Below are positions 30,308 through 39,012 of a DNA stretch of 60,999 nt, piece by piece. The translations under genes and the position numbers were made by a program. Positions within the stretch are counted from its first letter, which is position 1; every line of letters starts with the position of its first letter. The DNA comes from Bacteroidales bacterium (GTDB lineage: Bacteria > Bacteroidota > Bacteroidia > Bacteroidales > WCHB1-69), in contig JAGBPS010000011.1 of NCBI GenBank assembly GCA_017633255.1, positions 1 to 60,999 on the forward strand, read 5' to 3'. The notes under the pieces were generated by a model. It saw only the letters and a program-made list of their open reading frames with translations, had not been told where the DNA came from and ran no database searches.

Positions 30308-31570
30308 TTAATGGGTGGGGGTATCGATTTTCTGCACCTTGCCGCCTTTCAGCTCGGAGGCGGAATAGGGTTTCACCCCTTTGGTCTCCACCGACAGCAC
30401 CTTGGTTTTGATTTTGGTACCGAAAACGACCTTGTTATCTTTATTGTCAACAATATAACCATCTGCCGTGAAATTTTTCTCCGCCACCACCAGCTGGTTA
30501 TCCTGACGGTGATAGATATTGTTGCGGCATGAGGTACCCTTGAATCCTTTCAGACGATATTTCTCGAACCCATCATGGTCAAGCACAAAAGCATTTAAAA
30601 TAGCCAATTCTGACGATGACAGTTTATAGCCAAACGGAATATTCACCTCCGCACTCACACGCTCCGACAAGGTTTTGATACTATACGTGTGTTTGTCCAC
30701 CGCATACACCAATTTTCTCACCAGCTTATAAATGCCTGGCAGTTTATTGGTCAGCGTAAGTGTCAGCACTACCGTATTCGCATCCTTCTCCACCATCGTC
30801 CAATGCTTCACATCAGACATATAACGATACGTAAGTTGCTGAACGTCCAGCTCCCAAGCAATCCTATGAGGCTGTATTTTCTTCATATCATCGAGATCCA
30901 CCTTGTCCACATGCCTGCGATCATGTTTGCTATAGTCATTCGGGTTAAAATTTTCAATAGAGCCCTTGACAGTCTGATTGAAATACCGTTTGTTCAAATC
31001 CATTTTCATCTGAATGGAATCCTTGGCGCCTCTATAGTCCCGAAGTTCCACAATGTCACCAATCCACTCATCAAACAACAACACCTGACCATCACTGGTA
31101 GCAGTCAAGTCCGACACCACCCTGTGTTTGACATTGTTGACAGGAAAATCAATCAACACACGGTCATACACTTTTTTCAGAAAAGCCTGTATCTCGGCAC
31201 GCTCCTCTTTTTTGTTCTTTTTCTTTTTGCTGTTTTTCTGAACATGAACTACCACCTCGTTCAAAATGACAGGCTGGTCTTTCATAGTGATACGCAAAGA
31301 TTTGTCTGTATTCACCTTCGACAAATTAATAAACATTGTCTCGTAACCTACCAAAGTCACAATCAAACTGTCGCGGGTGCTTGGCACTTCCAAAGAAAAA
31401 CGCCCGTTGATATCGGAAATTGTACCCACTTCGGGATAATGTTTCAAATAAAGACTTACGTATGAAAGACCTTCCCCTTTGGAATTAACCACTCTGCCTT
31501 CAATTTTTGTGGCCATGAGATTCCACTGCACTATACACAGCAGAAGAACTAGCAAAAATGACTTTTTCAT
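30308..31570 (-). CDS. Exported protein with carboxypeptidase-regulatory-like domain
   Basis: About 420 residues from the ATG at 31570, which begins the signal peptide MKKSFLLVLLLCIVQWNLMA; an upstream ATG at 31615 would overlap the preceding gene and is unlikely. Residues 22-110 form a CarboxypepD_reg-like beta-sandwich (IEGRVVNSKGEGLSYVSLYL, GTISDINGRFSLEVP), a common N-terminal module of Bacteroidota envelope proteins. A lysine-rich stretch (KKKKNKKEE) and a beta-rich region of about 280 residues follow that I do not recognise with certainty; it is reminiscent of short DUF5686-type proteins. No barrel or sorting tail is evident. It follows the methyltransferase gene by 32 bases. Confidence 0.85.
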   Translation of the reverse strand: MKKSFLLVLLLCIVQWNLMATKIEGRVVNSKGEGLSYVSLYLKHYPEVGTISDINGRFSLEVPSTRDSLIVTLVGYETMFINLSKVNTDKSLRITMKDQPVILNEVVVHVQKNSKKKKNKKEERAEIQAFLKKVYDRVLIDFPVNNVKHRVVSDLTATSDGQVLLFDEWIGDIVELRDYRGAKDSIQMKMDLNKRYFNQTVKGSIENFNPNDYSKHDRRHVDKVDLDDMKKIQPHRIAWELDVQQLTYRYMSDVKHWTMVEKDANTVVLTLTLTNKLPGIYKLVRKLVYAVDKHTYSIKTLSERVSAEVNIPFGYKLSSSELAILNAFVLDHDGFEKYRLKGFKGTSCRNNIYHRQDNQLVVAEKNFTADGYIVDNKDNKVVFGTKIKTKVLSVETKGVKPYSASELKGGKVQKIDTPTH

Positions 31571-31602
31571 AACTCGTTGTTTTTTTTCTGGTACAAAACC
31601 TT

Positions 31603-32850
31603 TCACCTCTGACAAAGAATCACAACTTTGCGGTCTTTTTCAATTGTCGTACCATATAAATAGACCTCTCCTCCGTCGGCAAGTTTAAGTTTCTTCCGTA
31701 ATTCATCGGCACTCAGCGGAAAATTACGGACCGACACATTGGCTTTGGGTATTTCATTTTTCAATTGCATAGCATCTTTTACAGAAAGGACTTTTGCCAC
31801 CTGAAAGCACCTCCCAGGGAAGCTTTCCAACTGTATATCAGAAGTATAAAGATGTGTATGAGGGTGCAGCTTCTCCAGTCCATAACGCACTGCCAGCGAC
31901 TTGAATGCCCCTGCTTTCAGGATGGCGGCATTCGGCTCGTACAGGTATTTTTTCACCTCATCAGCATAACTTGGCAAAGCCTCGGCCTCTTCCCGCATAG
32001 TAAAACTGAAGTGCTCACAGTGGTCGTTTTTCAAGTTTTCTGCCACGAATTTTACGTCCTCGGTTTTACTTTTTGACAACAGGAATAGCAGTTCTTTGCA
32101 TTCTCCGTCCACTGCCACCACATGCACTTCGCAGGTTTCCGGCAACTGTGCCAAGGCACGTTTGATATCCAGCATCGGCGACAGTTTCAGCATCAGCAGA
32201 CGGCTTTTCCGCAAAAGAATATCTTTATACAATAATATATTGGGACTGCAATCCTCCAAACCTACCACCCGGGAGCCGTGAGTATCGCGACGGGAAGGAT
32301 CGGCATAAATCACATCCACCGCATCCATTTCCTGAAGAAAATCCTCCATCGTAGCCTGATGTACATGAATATGGTCAAAATGCAACAATTGGCTGTTATA
32401 AGCCATAATCTCGCACAATTGCCGCTGCGGTTCCACATAATGACAGATGGAGAATGATTGGGCAAAGGAAAGGGTATCGACGCCAAAACCACCGGTCAAA
32501 TCTGCAATTGTAGACACACACGACCGTGCATTTTCATTTGACGAATCAAGGGAACTCCCTGTAGAAACGCACGGCTGTACATCTCTACAAAATATATCAT
32601 TAATTACATCCCGTTTGTATCGCGCTGTGATTTCCGACGAACATTGTTCCAGCGACAAGGAAGGAGGGAAAACGAAACGAGGGACATTGCCAAAATACGG
32701 CAATTTATCCCTCGTTTTCTGTCGTCCATGAATCTGCCGGATGGCAAATTCAAAATCTATATCTTTGAACTTCGACTTTTGCAGGGCCAGTTTATTGACA
32801 TCCTCGTCAATATGGGCATCTATGAACTGCCAAGTGGCCTCATCTGTCAT
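31603..32850 (-). CDS. Class I SAM-dependent methyltransferase, PG_1098/THUMP-like family
   Basis: 415 residues, cytoplasmic, no signal. The central Rossmann fold shows motif I as IADLTGGFGVDTLSFA, an acidic residue after the second strand (YVEPQ) and a catalytic-type DPSRRD motif (VIYADPSRRDTHGSR). The C-terminal third (FPGRCFQVAKV...ANVSVRNFPLSADELRKKLKLADGGEVYLYGTT) matches the THUMP-like domain found at the end of these Bacteroidota proteins. RNA is the expected substrate, but the modified position is not known to me. It starts two bases after the rnfA stop, so it is probably translated from the same transcript. Confidence 0.85.
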   Translation of the reverse strand: MTDEATWQFIDAHIDEDVNKLALQKSKFKDIDFEFAIRQIHGRQKTRDKLPYFGNVPRFVFPPSLSLEQCSSEITARYKRDVINDIFCRDVQPCVSTGSSLDSSNENARSCVSTIADLTGGFGVDTLSFAQSFSICHYVEPQRQLCEIMAYNSQLLHFDHIHVHQATMEDFLQEMDAVDVIYADPSRRDTHGSRVVGLEDCSPNILLYKDILLRKSRLLMLKLSPMLDIKRALAQLPETCEVHVVAVDGECKELLFLLSKSKTEDVKFVAENLKNDHCEHFSFTMREEAEALPSYADEVKKYLYEPNAAILKAGAFKSLAVRYGLEKLHPHTHLYTSDIQLESFPGRCFQVAKVLSVKDAMQLKNEIPKANVSVRNFPLSADELRKKLKLADGGEVYLYGTTIEKDRKVVILCQR

Positions 32851-32852
32851 GT

Positions 32853-33425
32853 TTACACCAAATTAGCGAAGCCCATAAATGCCATAGCCAGAATGCCTGC
32901 GGTGATCAGCGCAATAGGCACACCTTTCATTCCCTTGGGCACATTCACCAACTCCAGTTGCTCGCGCAGACCGGCGAAGATGACAATTGCCAGAATAAAG
33001 CCCAGTGCAGAAGAGATGGCGTAAACCGTGCTCTGCATGATGGTGAACTCTTTCTGGGTCACCAGGATAGCCACACCCAAAACGGCGCAGTTGGTGGTAA
33101 TCAGCGGCAAGAAGATACCCAGTGCCTGATACAGTGACGGGCTGATTTTCTTCAGCATAATCTCCACCATCTGCACCAAGGCGGCAATCACCAGGATGAA
33201 GCATATAGTCTGCAGGAAGGTGATGTTCAAAGGGACCAGAACATACGCCTGAATGCAGGAGGTCACAAGAGTGGCCAGGGTCATCACGAAGAGAACGGCG
33301 GCACCCATGCCAAGGGCGGTGTTCACTTTACCGGAAACGCCCAGAAAAGGACAAATACCAAGGAACTGCGCCAATATGATGTTATTGACCAAGACAGCTC
33401 CGATTATCATTAATATATATTCCAT
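32853..33425 (-). CDS. rnfA: Rnf electron-transport complex subunit A
   Basis: 190 residues, six predicted membrane helices, matching RnfA/RsxA along its length (VLVNNIILAQFLGICPFLG, IFLPLITTNCAVLGVA). The NNxxLxxFLGxCPF and TNCAVLG segments carry the two cysteines that bind the intramembrane iron-sulphur cluster in this family. Rnf couples ferredoxin oxidation and NAD+ reduction to Na+ or H+ transport. It is the last Rnf gene of the block, separated from rnfE by 144 bases of simple repeats although the other junctions are tight. Confidence 0.96.
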   Translation of the reverse strand: MEYILMIIGAVLVNNIILAQFLGICPFLGVSGKVNTALGMGAAVLFVMTLATLVTSCIQAYVLVPLNITFLQTICFILVIAALVQMVEIMLKKISPSLYQALGIFLPLITTNCAVLGVAILVTQKEFTIMQSTVYAISSALGFILAIVIFAGLREQLELVNVPKGMKGVPIALITAGILAMAFMGFANLV

Positions 33426-33569
33426 AGTTGTTAGGTTTCAGGTTTTAGGTTTTAGGGAATAGGGAATAGGGGTTAGTGTTTGAAGTTTAGTGTTTAGAGA
33501 ATTCAAAATTCAAGGTTCAAGGTTTAAAATTCATTGCTCATCGCTCACTGCTCACTGCTCATTCGCTAA
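33426..33569. repeat. Simple-sequence repeats between rnfE and rnfA
   Basis: Read on the plus strand, the gap is made of overlapping AGGTTTCAGG/TTAGGG-like words, then GGTTCAAGG and CTCACTGCTCACTGCTC words. The part nearest rnfA lies where its ribosome-binding site would be. Similar words flank tadA and tlyA. Confidence 0.75.
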
Positions 33570-34163
33570 TTAACTTGCTTTTTTCTTGGACTGCAGGTAG
33601 CGGACGAGAGCGACGGTGAAGCCGAAGACGATGAAAGCTCCGGGAGCCAGGACGAAGACCAGAATGCCATCACCTTGGATGAACTTGTAATCAAGGAATG
33701 AACCGCTTCCCAAAATCTCACGAACCGAACCAATAATGGTCAGCGCGATGGTGAAGCCGATACCCATGCCGATACCGTCGAGGATAGAATCACCTACCGT
33801 ATTCTTGCTAGCAAAAGCCTCTGCCCTACCCAGCACGATACAGTTGACCACAATCAAGGGAATAAATATACCCAAACTGGAAGCCAGCGAAGGCAAGAAA
33901 CCCTGAATCAGCAAGTCAATCATAGACACGAAGGTAGCAATAATGACGATGAACGACGGTATACGCACCTTGTCGGGAATCACATTTTTCAAGAGGGAGA
34001 TGATGGCATTGGACATCAGCAATACGAAAGTAGTGGCCAAGCCCATACCCAGAGCGTTTTTCACCGAGGTGGTGACTGCCAAAGTGGGACAGGTTCCCAG
34101 CACCAGCACGAGAACAGGGTTCTCTTTGAAAAATCCTTTGGTTAAAATATTCAGTTTACTCAT
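33570..34163 (-). CDS. rnfE: Rnf electron-transport complex subunit E
   Basis: 197 residues with about six membrane helices. ENPVLVLVLGTCPTLAVT near the N-terminus and FIPLIVVNCIVLGRAEAFASK match RnfE and supply the cysteines thought to share the RnfA-RnfE iron-sulphur centre. The homologous Nqr subunit is NqrD, but the neighbouring RnfA and RnfD fit Rnf better. Its start overlaps the end of rnfG by eight bases (ATGA-type overlap), which implies coupled translation. Confidence 0.95.
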   Translation of the reverse strand: MSKLNILTKGFFKENPVLVLVLGTCPTLAVTTSVKNALGMGLATTFVLLMSNAIISLLKNVIPDKVRIPSFIVIIATFVSMIDLLIQGFLPSLASSLGIFIPLIVVNCIVLGRAEAFASKNTVGDSILDGIGMGIGFTIALTIIGSVREILGSGSFLDYKFIQGDGILVFVLAPGAFIVFGFTVALVRYLQSKKKAS

Positions 34164-34743
34164 GATTCTCCTCCTTTACCTGATTAAAAGCAGCAACGGC
34201 ACGATTCACCGCGTCACAAAACGCGCGTGAGGAAATCGTGGCAGCGGTAATGGCATCCACCTCGCCACCGTCTTTCTTCACTTTAAGCGGATTCGCCGCG
34301 GGATTCATTCCCACGAACTGCTGAATAAAATGACTTTCGCTATCTGTGATTTTAGCACCAAGACCTGGGGTTTCGCTGTGTTTCAGCACCGCAGTTCCCA
34401 GCACTTTACCCTCAGCATCCAAGCCGACCATAATATCGAAACGGCCACTGAACGCCTTGTTGGTATAGGTCTCGACAGCAGCACCGCAGCACTGACCGTC
34501 TTGATAAGCCAGATTCACCTTCACAGGGTCTTTGTCCCCTTCCACAGTGCAGGTACATTCCTTCAATTCGCCTTGGAAGTTGGGCAGCACCTGATTGATA
34601 GCATCTTTTTTCTTCTGTTGCTGGGCAGCCTCGATCGGGTCTTTGGTCAGCGCATATACCGCTGCCAACGCGACACCCGCCGTGACGGCAATCAAGGTCA
34701 GCGTAATCACCAGTTGCAACAGCGTGGATTCTTTCTTTGCCAT
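34156..34743 (-). CDS. rnfG: Rnf electron-transport complex subunit G (FMN-carrying)
   Basis: 195 residues: one N-terminal membrane helix (about 8-32) and a periplasmic FMN-binding domain. The covalent flavin site is visible near the end as DAITAATISS, with the threonine conserved but alanine where many RnfG proteins have glycine. HSETPGLGAKI is the other family hallmark. Located between rnfD (26 bases) and rnfE (overlap). Confidence 0.95.
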   Translation of the reverse strand: MAKKESTLLQLVITLTLIAVTAGVALAAVYALTKDPIEAAQQQKKKDAINQVLPNFQGELKECTCTVEGDKDPVKVNLAYQDGQCCGAAVETYTNKAFSGRFDIMVGLDAEGKVLGTAVLKHSETPGLGAKITDSESHFIQQFVGMNPAANPLKVKKDGGEVDAITAATISSRAFCDAVNRAVAAFNQVKEENHE

Positions 34744-34769
34744 ATTTGTAGCTTTATTTTAATCTGAAA

Positions 34770-35759
34770 TTATTTTGCGTAAGTTCTGGGTTTGAAACCT
34801 TTGTTAATCAGCGGAACCAAGGCATTCATAATCAAAATTGAGAATGACACACCTTCGGGATACGCGCCGAAAAGACGGATGATGATGGTGAGCAGACCGC
34901 AACCGGCACCGAACACCAGCATACCGCCACGAGAGGTGGGAGAGGTCACCATATCGGTAGCCATGAAGCAGGCACCCAACATCATACCACCGGTCACCAG
35001 ATGGAAGCAGGGATTAGCGTAAGTGGTGGGATCTACCAAATAGAAGATTCCCGAGAACAAGAATGCGGTCAACAGGAAGGAAACTGGAATTTCCCAAGTT
35101 ATCACCTTTCTGATCAACAAGAAGACAGCTCCAATCAGGATAGCGATAGCGGACACTTCTCCGAAGCTACCGCCCATCTGTCCCAGAAGCATATCCACAT
35201 ACGTCGGCAACTCAGAAGTCAGATCACTCACAGCCTGACCGTTTTTCACACCTTCTTTCAGGATACCCAGCGGAGTGGGACCAGTAATGACATCAGCGGC
35301 GCCGAAGCTCCATACAGGAGTTGGCTTAGGCCAGGTGGTCATCTGTACCGGGAAGGAAATCAGCAGGAACACACGACCCACCAATGCAGGGTTGAAGGGG
35401 TTCTTGCCGAGGCCGCCGAAAGGCATCTTGGCGATGGCGATCGCCACAAACGCGCCGATCATCAGAATCCATACCGGCAGGTTTGACGGCACATTGAATG
35501 CGAGCAGCAAACCCGTAATCACCGCCGAACCATCTGTAATGGAGACATTCCCTTTCAGCATGAAACGCTGAATCAGGTATTCAGTCAGCATACAGGTGGC
35601 AATAGACACCAAAGTAAGAATAAGTACCGGCAGTCCGAAATAATACACAGACACTGCCAAGGCCGGAAGGAGCGCAATCACCACCGACCACATGATTTTC
35701 TTCACGGACTCGTTCCCATGTACGTGGGGAGATCCGGAAACTTGTAACAATTTATCCAT
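34770..35759 (-). CDS. rnfD: Rnf electron-transport complex subunit D
   Basis: 329 residues with about nine membrane helices. SPHVHGNESVKKIMW near the N-terminus, MPFGGLGKNPFNPALVGR and GGMLVFGAGCG match RnfD. The flavin-attachment segment reads ITGPTPLGILK: the modified threonine is kept, but the usual GAT is GPT. It is the first Rnf gene here and has its own -7 box at 35791, so rnfC and rnfB, which normally precede it, are absent both physically and as part of this transcript. Confidence 0.95.
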   Translation of the reverse strand: MDKLLQVSGSPHVHGNESVKKIMWSVVIALLPALAVSVYYFGLPVLILTLVSIATCMLTEYLIQRFMLKGNVSITDGSAVITGLLLAFNVPSNLPVWILMIGAFVAIAIAKMPFGGLGKNPFNPALVGRVFLLISFPVQMTTWPKPTPVWSFGAADVITGPTPLGILKEGVKNGQAVSDLTSELPTYVDMLLGQMGGSFGEVSAIAILIGAVFLLIRKVITWEIPVSFLLTAFLFSGIFYLVDPTTYANPCFHLVTGGMMLGACFMATDMVTSPTSRGGMLVFGAGCGLLTIIIRLFGAYPEGVSFSILIMNALVPLINKGFKPRTYAK

Positions 35760-35790
35760 CAGTTCTAATTCTAAATTCTAAAATAGATTG

Positions 35791-35798
35791 CAAAAATA
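35791..35798 (-). promoter_or_regulatory. -7 box (TATTTTTG) of rnfD-G-E-A
   Basis: Exact TAnnTTTG match 31 bases ahead of the rnfD ATG and between the dus stop and rnfD. It gives the Rnf block its own transcription start. Confidence 0.6.
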
Positions 35799-35829
35799 AG
35801 AAAATAATTCTTTGGTTATGCCATTTTTG

Positions 35830-36828
35830 TCAGTTTTTCCTCAGAAAAAAAATCTCTCTTACCGCCTCGTCAAATTTTTCCGGCTCACGTATTACCAGCA
35901 AAGAATGCAACTGCTCCTCTGTAAGCTGAAAGAAACAGGCGAAATAATGCCACAATTCCTTCAACACCGACAAGCTTCCATTGGCTCCGCGATAGACTTC
36001 CAGCGTTTGTCTCAGATCCTCATAAAATTCGTTAAAACGAATAATTTCATCCTTTCCAATTCTTGCCATCTCTTTATCCTCACAAAATTTGTTAAACCCA
36101 GACACACACCCCCTCTCTGAAGCAAAGCTTTTGATTTCTTCCGCCAGCCTCGGATTACGCAGGATACCCCGACCCAACAAGCAAGTTTTTATTTGTGGAA
36201 AGCGAGCACGTAATCTTTCATAATCAGCAGGTTGAAAAACATCACCGCTATAAATGACAGGATGCTGAAGAACGGACAACAACGCTTCCAGAGCATTCCA
36301 ATCGGGCAACCCCGCATACTGCTGCTCACCCAAACGAGGGTGAATGACCACAAACTCCAGCGGATACTGGTTCAGTCGCCGGGCAATCTCCATACCTTCC
36401 TCCGAACTGTGCATACCGAGGCGCATTTTCACGGAGAAGCGGTACGGCAGTTGGCAAGCGGCCTCCACCACAGCTTCCACCTCATCGGGGAAAGGCATCA
36501 GACCACAGCCACGGCGTTTGCGCACGATGGGAGCCATCGGGCAACCCAGATTCCAGTTGAAACGGGTATGGCCAAACTCCTGGTGCAGCGCATTCATGGT
36601 GTCAGCGAAATGCGCGGGCACGATGCCCATCAACTGCGGAATCAGCTCCACCGCGGTATTATTCTCCGGAGCCAAGTCTTTCCACTTCCGCACATTCAGC
36701 TTGGCCGTCTCCTGGACGGGCACAAAAGGAGAAATAGCGGCATTGAAGCCGCTATAATGTCGAAATAAACAGTTCCGAAAATGATAATGTGTAAGCCCGT
36801 GCAATGGGGCCAACCAGATTTCAGGCAT
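35830..36828 (-). CDS. tRNA-dihydrouridine synthase family protein
   Basis: 332 residues, FMN-dependent TIM barrel that reduces uridine to dihydrouridine in tRNA. Visible signatures: LAPLHGLTHYHFR at the first strand, FNWNLGCPMAPIVRKRRGCGLM (the GCP cysteine is the catalytic acid in the family), FSVKMRLGM and FVVIHPRLGEQQY. The C-terminal helical tRNA-binding domain is present, so the gene is complete. It is closest in motif to the single-Dus type of Bacteroidota; the modified position cannot be read. It begins three bases after the stop of the T9SS gene upstream, so the two are probably co-transcribed. Confidence 0.93.
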   Translation of the reverse strand: MPEIWLAPLHGLTHYHFRNCLFRHYSGFNAAISPFVPVQETAKLNVRKWKDLAPENNTAVELIPQLMGIVPAHFADTMNALHQEFGHTRFNWNLGCPMAPIVRKRRGCGLMPFPDEVEAVVEAACQLPYRFSVKMRLGMHSSEEGMEIARRLNQYPLEFVVIHPRLGEQQYAGLPDWNALEALLSVLQHPVIYSGDVFQPADYERLRARFPQIKTCLLGRGILRNPRLAEEIKSFASERGCVSGFNKFCEDKEMARIGKDEIIRFNEFYEDLRQTLEVYRGANGSLSVLKELWHYFACFFQLTEEQLHSLLVIREPEKFDEAVREIFFLRKN

Positions 36829-36831
36829 CTC

Positions 36832-37863
36832 CTACTCTACCACAAATTTGCGCACCAACTCGCTGCCTGATTGTTTCAACTTCAGGAAATAAGCACCTGC
36901 AGCCAAATCACTTACGCTCAAACGAGTGTCACCCGTCAACTGCTCAACACTCTTCAGCTGCTTGCCATTCATATCATATACCATAATATCATAGGACTCT
37001 GACTGATTGGCTGGACTAATCACCATATAATCCGTCGTGGGATTGGGATACATGTTCATCTGAATTCTTTCGGTTGAATTCACACTGAGATAATCAAACT
37101 CGAAAGAAATATCATCAATATAAAGTTCCGTACTCTTGGCATTCGTGAATGATGAGGACACGAACACAATCACCAATGAATCGCAAGTCAGATCCTCCTC
37201 ATCATAGGAAACAGGAACTGTCAACTGCGTATAGTCCTCCAATCTTTCCGTCACCGCATAATAACCGTATGTATCCGGCATATCCCCCATCAGCAACAAG
37301 CTCGTTTGGCCCTCCTTATAAGCGCCCAACAGTACCAGCATTGTATCTGTCTCACCCACAGGAGGCAAATATTTCACCCACACCTTCATAGCAGTTGGAA
37401 CCATGGTAAAGGGTTCGCCTCTGGAAAAAATATTCGTAAAAGTGGATAATTCGTCCAAATCCAGATTATTAATCAAATCTGACATATCTGTAGTGGAATC
37501 TATACTCATCAATTCCTGGATGGTTTCAATGCTGATACTGAATGAACCGGCAGTACCCAATTGAGCGATACCGGGAACACTAATCACAGGAACACCAAGC
37601 ATGGACAAGTCCAGACTTTTAGTCTGCAGTTTCAACGCATAAGAACCCGAATGTGAATCATTGACTCTCGAACCGAAATTAAAGGAAAGAGGATAAGATC
37701 CCATAATTGGAATACCAGTAAGCGAACCCGAAATGGAAGTGGTCCATCCCGTCGGAGTGGTACCTGACCACTGTTCAAAACCAGGATTGCTGATGTTGGG
37801 CTGCTGAGCCGACAATTGCAGCATTAAAAAAGCCGCTACGAGTGATAATATAAATCTCTTCAT
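36832..37863 (-). CDS. T9SS type A exported protein with PCMD-like domain (paralogue b)
   Basis: 343 residues: signal peptide MKRFILSLVAAFLMLQLSAQ, then NPGFEQWSGTTPTGWTTS, the opening of a PCMD-type (putative carbohydrate metabolism) jelly-roll domain that ends near LYIDDISFEFDY. The last 75 residues (QMNMYPNPTTDYMVISP, YDMNGKQLKSVEQL, AGAYFLKLKQSG..VRKFVVE) are a T9SS type A sorting domain. It should be secreted and surface-attached. About half its residues match the neighbour at 37894-38937, so the pair is a tandem duplication. Confidence 0.92.
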   Translation of the reverse strand: MKRFILSLVAAFLMLQLSAQQPNISNPGFEQWSGTTPTGWTTSISGSLTGIPIMGSYPLSFNFGSRVNDSHSGSYALKLQTKSLDLSMLGVPVISVPGIAQLGTAGSFSISIETIQELMSIDSTTDMSDLINNLDLDELSTFTNIFSRGEPFTMVPTAMKVWVKYLPPVGETDTMLVLLGAYKEGQTSLLLMGDMPDTYGYYAVTERLEDYTQLTVPVSYDEEDLTCDSLVIVFVSSSFTNAKSTELYIDDISFEFDYLSVNSTERIQMNMYPNPTTDYMVISPANQSESYDIMVYDMNGKQLKSVEQLTGDTRLSVSDLAAGAYFLKLKQSGSELVRKFVVE

Positions 37864-37893
37864 GGTATAATTTATTTTGATATACTTATTCTA

Positions 37894-38937
37894 TTATTCT
37901 ACAATAAATTTACGGACAGTTGTATTGCCTGCCTGCTGTACTTTCAGGAAATAGGTGCCTGCGGACAGTTCATTTACGGCCACACGGGTATCACCTGTCA
38001 GGCTCTCCAAATGTTTGATTTGCTTACCATTAATATCATACACGGTCAACTCGTACGAATCGGCCTGGTTGTCAAGGCTCACCACCATATAGTCGGTAGC
38101 CGGGTTGGGATAAAGTCTCATATTGACCTTTTCGCTGGAACGGACACTGGTATAATCGAATTCAAAGCTAATATCATCAATATATAATACAGTCTCTTCT
38201 TTGGGGGCAGAGATAGAGGTAGACACAAAAATAAGCACCAACGAATCACAAGTCACATCATCTGATGAGTAATCCATAGGAACCGTAATCTGGGTATATT
38301 CATCCATTCTGTCGCTAAACTCGGCATAACCATGGCCTGCTGAAGGAACATCCCCCCACATGATATAAGAGGGTTCGCCAGCTCTGTAAGCACCCACCCA
38401 AACACTCATGGTATCCTGCACACCTTCCTGAGGAATAAATTTCACCCATGCCTTCACAGCGGTCGGCACCATATTGAAAGGAACTCCCTTTGAGAAGATA
38501 TTGGCCACAGAGCCCAACTCTTCAGCGCTGATATACTGCAATAGTGTCCAGTCTACCACAAAAGAGTCCAATCCCATAAACGCCTCAATCATAGAATAAT
38601 CAATCACGAATTCACCAGCAGTACCCACCTGAGCCACACCTGGCATGGTCACTCTAGGACCCCGCGGCGGAACCAAAGTCATTGCCTGCAATTTCAAGGC
38701 ATAATCACCAGAATGGGCATCCGGTGTCTTGGTAGCGAAGTCCATTTGTACCAGATAGGCAAATTTGGAGCTCTTCAAATTAATATTGACGATGTCACCA
38801 TACAAATACGTGGACCATCCCGTTGGATTGAGACCATCCCAGGACTCAAAACCAGGATTGGGAATATTGGGATAATCTTGGGCCGACAATTGCAGCATGC
38901 ACAATACGCATACAATAGAGCATAAAACTTTTTTCAT
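37894..38937 (-). CDS. T9SS type A exported protein with PCMD-like domain (paralogue a)
   Basis: 347 residues, signal peptide MKKVLCSIVCVLCMLQLSAQ, then IPNPGFESWDGLNPTGWSTY opening the PCMD-like domain, LYIDDISFEFDYTSVRSSE closing it, and a type A T9SS tail (NMRLYPNPATDYMVVSL, SAGTYFLKVQQAG..VRKFIVE). The ligand is unknown; carbohydrate binding is only a family-level suggestion. It lies 30 bases ahead of its paralogue and 75 bases after the GWxTD gene in the same direction. Confidence 0.92.
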   Translation of the reverse strand: MKKVLCSIVCVLCMLQLSAQDYPNIPNPGFESWDGLNPTGWSTYLYGDIVNINLKSSKFAYLVQMDFATKTPDAHSGDYALKLQAMTLVPPRGPRVTMPGVAQVGTAGEFVIDYSMIEAFMGLDSFVVDWTLLQYISAEELGSVANIFSKGVPFNMVPTAVKAWVKFIPQEGVQDTMSVWVGAYRAGEPSYIMWGDVPSAGHGYAEFSDRMDEYTQITVPMDYSSDDVTCDSLVLIFVSTSISAPKEETVLYIDDISFEFDYTSVRSSEKVNMRLYPNPATDYMVVSLDNQADSYELTVYDINGKQIKHLESLTGDTRVAVNELSAGTYFLKVQQAGNTTVRKFIVE

Positions 38938-39012
38938 ATCAATTATTTTTAGTTATTATTTCTTCTTACTTAGAAACATGAGATGGCGACATTGCAGAAA
39001 TCAGGACCATCA

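Noticed and set aside
32853..35759. Could the four membrane genes be Na+-NQR (nqrB-E) instead of Rnf?
   Set aside because: The 329-residue D subunit and 190-residue A subunit have Rnf lengths and motifs, and there is no NqrA or NqrF nearby. NqrB is usually longer.
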